From Acidobacteriota bacterium (GTDB taxonomy: Bacteria > Acidobacteriota > Terriglobia > Acidiferrales > 2-02-FULL-67-57): a stretch of 5,473 bases of DNA. The position numbers and the translations under genes are program-made. The stretch spans positions 1-5,473 of the forward strand of contig JACPRL010000140.1 in NCBI GenBank assembly GCA_016189965.1, read 5' to 3'. Below are positions 1 to 4,709 of the stretch, piece after piece (positions within the stretch are counted from its first letter, which is position 1; every line of letters starts with the position of its first letter). Below the pieces are notes generated by a model. It saw only the letters and a program-made list of their open reading frames with translations, ran no database searches and was not told where the DNA came from.

Positions 1-236
1 ACCCGTTCTCTCGAATCTTTGAGCAACGATTCGCGAGAGTTGCTACTATCGTTAAATCTTCCTTCAATGACCATACGGATGCCGAGCAGATCGGCCACGA
101 TGATATCGGGGAGGTCGCGGGTCTTGCGCGCAATTGACTTGCGGATTGTCTCGGGAACGGAGAGCATTCCGCGTTGCTCAAGAAGCTCAGCAAGAGCAAC
201 GTTCACAACCTCTTCGCGGAAATCGACTTTTGGCAT
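1..236 (-). CDS. Unrecognised protein, N-terminal 78 residues, cut by left edge; PD...ExR nuclease-like pattern
   Basis: Read on the minus strand from the ATG at 236, this gives 78 open residues beginning MPKVDFREEVVNVALAEL and leaving the window still open. The content looks like a real protein: an amphipathic helix at about residues 6-22, then a charged stretch, then LPDIIVADLLGIRMVIEGRF at 42-61. A Pro-Asp (43-44) followed about 14 residues later by a hydrophobic strand ending in Glu-x-Arg (58-60) resembles the PD-(D/E)xK nuclease core with Lys replaced by Arg. That reading is inference; the domain cannot be confirmed from a fragment. A perfect TATAAT lies nine bases upstream of the start codon, supporting both strand and start. 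GC is about 52%, well below the genes to the right, and third positions are mixed, so it may be a more recent arrival. It is divergent from purS and nothing links them functionally. I cannot name the family. Confidence 0.72.
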   Translation of the reverse strand, partial: MPKVDFREEVVNVALAELLEQRGMLSVPETIRKSIARKTRDLPDIIVADLLGIRMVIEGRFNDSSNSRESLLKDSRER

Positions 237-245
237 CAACGCCAG

Positions 246-251
246 ATTATA
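246..251 (-). promoter_or_regulatory. Perfect -10 box (TATAAT) for the left-edge minus-strand gene
   Basis: The minus strand reads TATAAT here, with nine bases between it and the ATG at 236. Transcription normally begins about seven bases after the -10 box, near 238-240, so the message would start within a few bases of the ATG and be leaderless or nearly so. No convincing TTGACA-like -35 box sits 16-18 bases upstream. No Shine-Dalgarno sequence precedes the ATG, which fits a leaderless message. Confidence 0.5.
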
Positions 252-360
252 CAGATTGTGGTCGAAGCATGAAACAGAACCCGACGCGGCTTGGGCCGGT
301 CGTATTCTGCCGTGACGGCGAAATTAGGTCACTACCAGCACTACGTTCCGTTTCCCGTTC

Positions 361-434
361 AGCCCAGCGGCTCCCTTGTCCCGCTTGCCCTGAGCACTGT
401 CGAAGGGAGCCCAGCCGAGGGATGCCGCTGGGCT
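361..434. repeat. 74-base nested inverted repeat in the divergent spacer
   Basis: The outer arms AGCCCAGCGGC (361-371) and GCCGCTGGGCT (424-434) are perfect 11-base reverse complements. A second pair, GCTCCCTT (370-377) and AAGGGAGC (403-410), stacks inside, so 361-377 can form one nearly continuous 17-base stem with a 15-base bulge on the 3' side. AGCCCAGC occurs again at 408-415 and can compete for the same right arm (427-434). The core at 388-407, CCCTGAGCACTGTCGAAGGG, is itself an imperfect palindrome of a type I recall as an interspersed repeat in several environmental genomes; that is memory, not a search. No gene is apparent elsewhere in 237-524. The open frames crossing the spacer look like chance, because purS has its own ribosome site and start further right. 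Confidence 0.75.
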
Positions 435-488
435 TACAACCTCCAACCTCGCCCTCGGGCCCCGGTGGCGCCCAACCGCCCCTCGCAG

Positions 489-494
489 TACAAT
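489..494 (+). promoter_or_regulatory. Possible -10 box (TACAAT) for purS
   Basis: TACAAT differs from TATAAT at one position and lies 30 bases upstream of the purS GTG. It would put the transcript start near 501, giving a short leader that still contains the ribosome site at 510-517. No good -35 box is seen 17 bases upstream (TGGCGC). It is the best candidate in the spacer but weak. Confidence 0.25.
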
Positions 495-509
495 ACCCCT
501 TCGACCCAC

Positions 510-517
510 GGGGGAGG
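510..517 (+). promoter_or_regulatory. Strong Shine-Dalgarno site that fixes the purS start
   Basis: GGGGGAGG lies seven bases before the GTG at 525. It is one of only two strong ribosome sites in the window. It shows that purS begins at this GTG rather than at an in-frame ATG 78 codons upstream (291), whose extra residues are low-complexity and cross the inverted repeat. Confidence 0.8.
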
Positions 518-524
518 CCTCTCG

Positions 525-767
525 GTGAAGGCCCGCGTCTACGTCACGCTGAAGAAGACAGTCCTCGACCCTCAGGGCCAGACCATCCTGCGGGCGCTCG
601 AAGGCCTCGGTTATCGCGGCCTCCAGCAGGTGCGCCAGGGCAAGGTGTTCGACATTCAGCTCAATGGCCTTTCCAAGCTGGAGGCGCAACAGCAGCTCGA
701 GCGCATCGCCCGCGACGTCCTCACCAATCCCGTTATCGAAGAATTCCGCTGCGAGCTGGAAGACTAG
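525..767 (+). CDS. purS: Phosphoribosylformylglycinamidine synthase subunit PurS
   Basis: This encodes 80 residues, the usual PurS length of about 80-85. PurS is the small non-catalytic subunit that joins PurQ (glutaminase) to PurL (synthetase) in the cytoplasmic complex converting FGAR to FGAM, the fourth step of purine synthesis. The sequence shows the family pattern: KARVYVTLKKTVLDPQGQTI (2-21) as first strand and loop, then an alanine-leucine helix and LGY (28-30), then VRQGKVFDIQL (36-46) as second strand, a helix rich in Gln and Glu, and the ending NPVIEEFRCELED. The GTG start is chosen because GGGGGAGG sits seven bases before it and the alignment begins there. PurS is usually followed by purQ and purL, but here glmS is next after a 131-base repeat-filled gap, so the partners must lie elsewhere. 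Identification is by family recognition and is secure. Confidence 0.93.
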   Translation: MKARVYVTLKKTVLDPQGQTILRALEGLGYRGLQQVRQGKVFDIQLNGLSKLEAQQQLERIARDVLTNPVIEEFRCELED

Positions 768-771
768 GAAC

Positions 772-801
772 CGCAGATGAACACAGATAAACACAGATTT
801 G
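772..801. repeat. Three decamer tandem units (consensus CACAGATRAA)
   Basis: CGCAGATGAA, CACAGATAAA and CACAGATTTG follow each other without gaps just after the purS stop codon. The A-rich composition stands out from the GC-rich genes on either side. Similar 'CAGATGAACACAGAT' runs are familiar to me from spacers of environmental bacterial genomes, which is recollection only. No promoter with proper spacing is associated with it. Confidence 0.65.
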
Positions 802-808
802 TCAGTGG

Positions 809-849
809 GGCGGACATTCTTGTCCGCCAGGGCAGGCGAGAATGCCGCC
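809..849. repeat. Hairpin element with two competing pairings, between purS and glmS
   Basis: GGCGGACA (809-816) and TGTCCGCC (821-828) are perfect 8-base arms around a TTCT loop. The left arm plus loop (809-820) can instead pair with AGAATGCCGCC (839-849), giving 11 pairs with A814 bulged. A 12-base palindrome GCCGCCGGCGGC (844-855) overlaps the end and is followed by TTTTT at 858-862. There is no T-run directly after the first hairpin, so it is not a textbook terminator; the second pairing comes nearer to one but has extra bases before the T-run. It lies 50-90 bases ahead of the glmS start. If it is in the glmS leader the alternative folds could matter, but they may be only the remains of a repeat copied imperfectly. 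Confidence 0.6.
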
Positions 850-864
850 GGCGGCGCTTTTTCA

Positions 865-899
865 CTGGTCGCTGGTCGCTGGCCACTGGTCGCTGACCA
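865..899. repeat. Five-unit heptamer tandem array abutting the glmS start codon
   Basis: Five seven-base units run without gaps: CTGGTCG, CTGGTCG, CTGGCCA, CTGGTCG, CTGACCA. The last A of the last unit is the A of the glmS ATG. The array occupies the space where a ribosome site should be, and no purine-rich Shine-Dalgarno is present in it. The period of seven and the 35-base length match a second array downstream of glmS. Confidence 0.85.
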
Positions 900-2767
900 T
901 GTGCGGCATCGTCGGTTACATCGGTAAAAAGCCCGTCGTGCCCATCCTGCTCGACGGGCTCAAACGTCTCGAATACCGCGGTTACGACTCGGCCGGCATC
1001 GCCGTCGTGGCGGAGAACGGGAAACTCGAAGTCCGCCGCTGCCAGGGCAAGCTGCGCAACCTCGAAGAAGCCATCCGGCTGCAACCCCTCGACGGCGTCT
1101 ACGGCGTCGGCCACACCCGTTGGGCCACCCACGGCCGCCCCACCGAAGAAAACGCCCACCCGCACCGCGACTGCCACGGCAACATCGTTGTCGTCCACAA
1201 CGGCATCATCGAGAACTACCTCACCCTCAAGCAGCAGCTCCAGGCCGCCGGCCACAAGTTCGTCACCGAGACCGACACCGAGGTCATCGCCCACTTGGTG
1301 GAGAAATACCAGAGCGCGAACGGCCGCCTGCCGCTCGAAGAGGCGGTGCGCCGCGCCGTCCAGGAGCTCCACGGCGTCTACGCCATGGCCATCCTCTCCG
1401 TGCACGACCCCAACAAGATCGTCGCCGTCCGCCTCGGCCCCCCCGCCGTCATCGGCCTGGGCAAGGACGAATACTTCGTCGCCTCCGACATCCCCGCCAT
1501 GCTCTACCACACCCGCGACGTCTTCTTCCTCGCCGACCGGGAGATCGCCGTCATCACCCCCGACGGCGTCCGCCTGCTCGACTTCGCCGGCAACGCCCTC
1601 CAGCGCGACATCCAGCACATCACCTGGGATCCCATCCAGGCCGAAAAGAGCGGCTTCAAGCATTTCATGCTCAAGGAAATCTTCGAGCAGCCCCGCGCCG
1701 TCCGCGACACCCTGCTCGGCCGCCTCTCCCGCGAAACCGGCCGCGTCTACCTCGGCGAAGAGGTGGACATCAGCGAAGAGGAGTTCCGCCAGTTCCGCGA
1801 CGTCAAAATCGTCGCCTGCGGTACCTCCTGGCACGCCGCTCTGGCGGGTAAGTTCATGCTGGAGCGCCTGGCGCGTTTGCCCGTCGAAGTCGACTACGGC
1901 TCCGAGTACCGCTACCGTGAGCCCATCATTGACGAACACACCCTCACCGTCATCATCAGCCAGTCGGGCGAAACCGCCGACTCCATCGCCGCCCAGCGCG
2001 AAGCCCTACGCCGCGGCTCGAAAACGCTCGCCATCTCCAACGTCGTCGGCTCCATGATTCCCCGCGAAGCTCACGGCGCCCTCTACACCCACGCCGGACC
2101 GGAAATCGGCGTCGCCTCCACGAAGACTTTCGGCACCCAACTCGCCGCCCTCTTTATTCTTGCCCTCTATCTGGCCCAGGTGCGCGGCCGGCTCACTCCC
2201 GAGCAGTCGAAGCCCTACCTCGAAGAGCTGCTGAAAATCCCCACCAAGCTCGAACACATCCTGCAGCGCGACGACGAAATCGAAGAGCTGGGCCGCACCT
2301 TCTTCCGCAGCCACGACTTCCTCTTCCTCGGCCGCGGCATCCACTACCCCATCGCGCTCGAAGGGGCGCTGAAGCTCAAGGAGATTTCCTACATCCACGC
2401 CGAAGGCTATCCGGCCGGCGAGATGAAACACGGGCCCAACGCCCTGATTGATTCCACCCTGCCCGTGGTCGTGCTCGCCACCTGCGACCACAACGACCCC
2501 GAGTCCGTCACCCGCTACGAAAAAACCGTCAGCAACATCCGCGAGGTCAAAGCCCGCGACGGCATCGTGCTCGCCGTCGTCACCGAAGGCGACACCGAGG
2601 CCCGCGCCGCCGCCGACCACGTGCTCGAGCTCCCGCCCACCTGCGAGCTCCTCTATCCGCTCCTCGAGGTCGTTCCCCTCCAGCTCCTCGCCTACCACAT
2701 CGCCGTCCGCCGCGGCTGCGACGTCGATCAACCCCGCAACCTCGCCAAGTCCGTCACCGTCGAATAG
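899..2767 (+). CDS. glmS: Glutamine--fructose-6-phosphate aminotransferase (isomerizing)
   Basis: GlmS makes glucosamine-6-phosphate from fructose-6-phosphate and glutamine in the cytoplasm, the first committed step to UDP-GlcNAc for peptidoglycan and lipopolysaccharide. The 622 residues are close to the family norm (609 in E. coli). Residues 1-240 form the class II glutaminase domain: Cys2 becomes the N-terminal nucleophile in [17 protein letters not shown] (72-79) binds glutamine, Asn101-Gly102 form the oxyanion hole and Asp126 lies in TETDTEV. Two SIS sugar-isomerase domains follow, with CGTS (307-310), SQSGET (354-359) and the catalytic set Glu488, Lys492, Glu495 and His511 by correspondence with E. 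coli; the C-tail KSVTVE carries Lys617. All key residues are present. The ATG at 899 is required because Cys2 must follow Met; an in-frame ATG at 842 would add 19 repeat-derived residues. No ribosome site is visible, no glmS ribozyme core is seen, and no promoter is obvious. Confidence 0.98.
   Translation: MCGIVGYIGKKPVVPILLDGLKRLEYRGYDSAGIAVVAENGKLEVRRCQGKLRNLEEAIRLQPLDGVYGVGHTRWATHGRPTEENAHPHRDCHGNIVVVHNGIIENYLTLKQQLQAAGHKFVTETDTEVIAHLVEKYQSANGRLPLEEAVRRAVQELHGVYAMAILSVHDPNKIVAVRLGPPAVIGLGKDEYFVASDIPAMLYHTRDVFFLADREIAVITPDGVRLLDFAGNALQRDIQHITWDPIQAEKSGFKHFMLKEIFEQPRAVRDTLLGRLSRETGRVYLGEEVDISEEEFRQFRDVKIVACGTSWHAALAGKFMLERLARLPVEVDYGSEYRYREPIIDEHTLTVIISQSGETADSIAAQREALRRGSKTLAISNVVGSMIPREAHGALYTHAGPEIGVASTKTFGTQLAALFILALYLAQVRGRLTPEQSKPYLEELLKIPTKLEHILQRDDEIEELGRTFFRSHDFLFLGRGIHYPIALEGALKLKEISYIHAEGYPAGEMKHGPNALIDSTLPVVVLATCDHNDPESVTRYEKTVSNIREVKARDGIVLAVVTEGDTEARAAADHVLELPPTCELLYPLLEVVPLQLLAYHIAVRRGCDVDQPRNLAKSVTVE
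2732..2767 (+). other. Potential attTn7 (TnsD-type) recognition region in the glmS 3' end
   Basis: The final codons of glmS encode NLAKSVTVE, the conserved tail whose DNA is read by TnsD of Tn7 and relatives. In E. coli insertion falls about 25 bases beyond the glmS stop, which here would be near 2792, inside the GGTAC heptamer array. The site appears unoccupied: no Tn7-like terminal repeats or tns genes are seen. Whether any TnsD would accept these exact bases is inference from protein conservation. Confidence 0.4.
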
Positions 2768-2784
2768 CAGGTCACATTTTTGTT

Positions 2785-2819
2785 GCTACTCGGTACCTGG
2801 TACCGGGTACTCTGTACCC
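2785..2819. repeat. Five-unit heptamer tandem array (GGTACCN type) between glmS and chrA
   Basis: The units are GCTACTC, GGTACCT, GGTACCG, GGTACTC and TGTACCC, five heptamers without gaps. The middle part, CGGTACC-T-GGTACCG (2791-2805), is also a palindrome able to make a six-pair stem with a tiny loop. No T-run follows, so it is not a standard terminator; TTTTT at 2777-2781 precedes it. No clear terminator or promoter is seen in 2768-2832, so glmS transcripts could run into chrA. Confidence 0.8.
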
Positions 2820-2832
2820 TGCCGAATCGCCC

Positions 2833-4203
2833 GTGACGCGCGAACCGCTTCAGCCTGTGCCCTCCGTTCGCTTCCGCGAAGCTTTCTGGTACTGGCTCAA
2901 GCTGGGCTTCGTCAACTTCGGCGGCCCGGCCGGCCAAATCGCCCTGATGCACCACGAGCTGGTCGAGCGCCGCCGCTGGATCTCGAACCAGCGCTTCCTG
3001 CACGCCCTCAACTTCTGCATGCTGCTCCCCGGGCCGGAAGCCCAGCAACTGGCCGTCTACATCGGCTGGCTGCTCCACCGCGCCGCGGGCGGCCTCGTGG
3101 CGGGAATCTTTTTCGTCCTGCCGAGCTTCTTCGTCCTTCTGGCTCTCTCCTGGATTTACGCCGTGCACGGCAACCTCCCCGCCGTGGCCGCCGTCTTCCA
3201 CGGCCTGCGCGCCGCCGTCATCGCCGTGGTGGCGCTGGCGGTTTTTCAGATCGGGCGCAAGGCCCTCCGCCACCCGCTCAAAGTCGGCGTCGCCGCCCTC
3301 GCCTTTGTCGCCATTTTCTTCCTCAAAGTTCCCTTTCCCGCCATCATGATCGCCGCCGGCCTCGTCGGCCTCGTGGCCGGCCGACTCTGGCCAAAGGCTT
3401 TTGCCCTGCCGCTCGCCGTGGAAGGAACAACTGATGGCGCCGCCGTCCTCGACGAAGACGTCCCGCCGCCCCCGCACGCCCGCACCGACCTCGGCCGCGC
3501 CCTGCTCGTCCTCGCCACGGGGCTTCTTGCCTGGTGGGGCCCGTTGGCTCTCGTGGCGTGGTGGCGTGGCGGGCAGGATGTGCTGACGCAGGAGGCCATC
3601 TTCTTCAGCAAGGCCGCGATGGTCACCTTCGGCGGCGCCTACGCCGTGCTCGCCTACCTGGCGCAGGCAGCCGTCGAACAGTACGGCTGGCTTGAGCCCG
3701 GCGAAATGCTCGACGGCCTCGGTCTGGCCGAATCCACCCCCGGCCCGCTCATCATGGTCACTCAGTTCGTCGGCTTCCTCGGCGCCTACCGCCATCCCGG
3801 CGAGCTCGACCCGCTTCTGGCCGGCGCGCTCGGCGCCCTGGTCACCGTCTGGGCTACCTTCGCCCCCTGCTTCCTCTGGATTTTTCTCGGCGCGCCTTAT
3901 ATCGAACACCTGCGCGGCCACAAAGCTCTGAACGCCGCGCTCTCGACCATCACTGCCGCTGTCGTCGGCGTAATTCTCAACCTCGCCGTCTGGTTCGGCC
4001 TGCACACGCTCTTCGCCACCGTCACGGAAAAAACCGCCGCCGGCATAGTGCTGACTCTCCCCCGGCTCACTACGCTCGATCCTCTGGCCCTGGTGCTCGC
4101 CGTCGCCGCTTTCGTCGCCTTGGCCCGCTTCCGCTGGCCGATGATTCCCGTCCTGCTGGCCAGTGCCGCCGTGGGCTTTTTCTTCCGCCTCTTTTTTGGC
4201 TGA
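2833..4203 (+). CDS. chrA: Chromate transporter ChrA (CHR family, two-domain form)
   Basis: This encodes 456 residues, the size of long two-domain CHR proteins, inner-membrane carriers that expel chromate using the proton motive force. The N-terminal half shows FGGPAGQIALMHHELVERRRW (30-49 core), LPGPEAQQLAVYIGWLL (65-81) and a run of hydrophobic segments to about 185. A polar loop (195-220, with PPPP) separates it from the second half, which repeats the pattern in FGGAYAVLAYLAQ (266-278), GLAESTPGPLIMVTQFVGF (297-315) and further hydrophobic segments to the end. Both halves therefore keep the FGG and (L/T)PGP signatures. The GTG at 2833 gives the longest reading; a GTG at 2857 (codon 9) is also possible, and neither has a ribosome site. 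Some CHR members may move other oxyanions such as sulfate, but the adjacent ChrB-domain gene favours chromate. It lies 65 bases after glmS and 62 bases before the ChrB-like gene. Confidence 0.93.
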   Translation: MTREPLQPVPSVRFREAFWYWLKLGFVNFGGPAGQIALMHHELVERRRWISNQRFLHALNFCMLLPGPEAQQLAVYIGWLLHRAAGGLVAGIFFVLPSFFVLLALSWIYAVHGNLPAVAAVFHGLRAAVIAVVALAVFQIGRKALRHPLKVGVAALAFVAIFFLKVPFPAIMIAAGLVGLVAGRLWPKAFALPLAVEGTTDGAAVLDEDVPPPPHARTDLGRALLVLATGLLAWWGPLALVAWWRGGQDVLTQEAIFFSKAAMVTFGGAYAVLAYLAQAAVEQYGWLEPGEMLDGLGLAESTPGPLIMVTQFVGFLGAYRHPGELDPLLAGALGALVTVWATFAPCFLWIFLGAPYIEHLRGHKALNAALSTITAAVVGVILNLAVWFGLHTLFATVTEKTAAGIVLTLPRLTTLDPLALVLAVAAFVALARFRWPMIPVLLASAAVGFFFRLFFG

Positions 4204-4253
4204 GAACTTCAGGCCAGGCCAGAACTAGGTTATATCATCAGGCAGCTTCGGCG

Positions 4254-4259
4254 AAGGAG
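4254..4259 (+). promoter_or_regulatory. Shine-Dalgarno site of the ChrB-domain gene
   Basis: AAGGAG sits six bases before the ATG at 4266 and fixes that start. The 62-base spacer before it (4204-4265) also holds an A/T-rich TATATCAT at 4231-4238 that could serve as a -10 box, but no matching -35 is seen. An internal promoter for the last two genes is therefore only a possibility. Confidence 0.75.
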
Positions 4260-4265
4260 TGGACA

Positions 4266-4703
4266 ATGAAATGGATTACCCGCAGCAACGTCAAAGTCGA
4301 CCGCGTCGCCTGCCCCTGGCTCATCCAACGTTTTGTTGACCCGGAGGCGGAATTCCTCTTTGTGCCCGAAGCCGAGCTGCTCGAAACCGCCCGCTGCGAA
4401 AACGCCACCCCCTTCGACGCCCCGCGCCTGGCCGAGGTCAAGCTGAACCATCGCGGCGACGGCTGCACCTTCGAAGCCGTCCTCGAAGACCACCGGCTCG
4501 ACGATCCCGCCCTCGCCCGCCTCGCTCTCATCGTCCGCGCCGCCGACGTCAAAGGCCAGGAGCACGTCGCCCCCGAAGGCCTCGGCCTGCGCGCCCTCGC
4601 CGAAGGCTTCGCCCAACTCGGCCTCTCCGACCACGAGCGCTTGGCACGCCAGTTCCCGGTCTATGACGCCCTGTACGAATATGCGCGCCGCTTGGTGAGC
4701 TGA
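4266..4703 (+). CDS. Chromate resistance protein, stand-alone ChrB C-terminal domain
   Basis: The 145 residues correspond to the C-terminal domain of ChrB, a family found with ChrA in chromate resistance loci. Recognisable blocks in order are VDRVACPWLIQRFVDP (11-26), FVPEAE (32-37), ATPFDAP (47-53), NHRGDGCTFEAVL (61-73), DPALARLALIVRAADV (80-95) and a closing VYDALYEYAR (132-141). Cys16, His62, Cys67 and Glu70 are the conserved-looking polar residues. Full ChrB proteins are about 300 residues, with an N-terminal half implicated in chromate-responsive regulation; that half is absent here, and the good ribosome site and intact start indicate a natural short form rather than a truncation. The exact biochemical role of this domain is not settled, so only a part in chromate resistance is claimed. 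No signal peptide is seen, so it is probably cytoplasmic. It lies between chrA and an MFS gene in the same direction. Confidence 0.88.
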   Translation: MKWITRSNVKVDRVACPWLIQRFVDPEAEFLFVPEAELLETARCENATPFDAPRLAEVKLNHRGDGCTFEAVLEDHRLDDPALARLALIVRAADVKGQEHVAPEGLGLRALAEGFAQLGLSDHERLARQFPVYDALYEYARRLVS

Positions 4704-4709
4704 GCCATC

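Noticed and set aside
8..39. Ten-base inverted repeat with a two-base bulge near the left edge.
   Set aside because: It lies inside the minus-strand coding region, where similar Ser-Arg-Glu codons recur (NSRES and DSRER), so coding explains it.
19..315. Plus-strand open frame at the left edge.
   Set aside because: It is Ser/Arg-rich and opposite the better supported minus-strand gene, with no ribosome site.
134..790. Plus-strand open frame crossing the spacer and purS.
   Set aside because: It overlaps purS in another frame and is rich in Arg and Pro from GC-rich DNA; purS has clear homology and a ribosome site.
799..804. TTGTCA as a -35 box for glmS.
   Set aside because: No -10-like hexamer lies 16-18 bases downstream.
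809..824. GTGGGGCGGACATT resembles the start of a Tn7 end (TGTGGGCGGACA).
   Set aside because: The match is short, the sequence is one arm of a local palindrome, and none of the repeated transposase-binding sites follow; it also lies on the wrong side of glmS.
844..862. GC palindrome followed by TTTTT as a Rho-independent terminator.
   Set aside because: The palindrome has no room for a normal loop with a strong stem, and extra bases separate it from the T-run; too weak to call.
768..898. glmS ribozyme or known riboswitch in the glmS leader.
   Set aside because: The spacer consists mainly of decamers, a hairpin and heptamers, with no recognisable ribozyme core.
764..1939. Long minus-strand open frame opposite glmS, very rich in Val, Asp and Gly.
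   Set aside because: It is antisense to the well-identified glmS; long antisense frames are expected in GC-rich genes and its composition is unlike a real protein.
2728..4005. Long minus-strand frame opposite chrA.
   Set aside because: It is antisense to chrA, has shadow-like composition, and its end reads the reverse of the conserved glmS tail.
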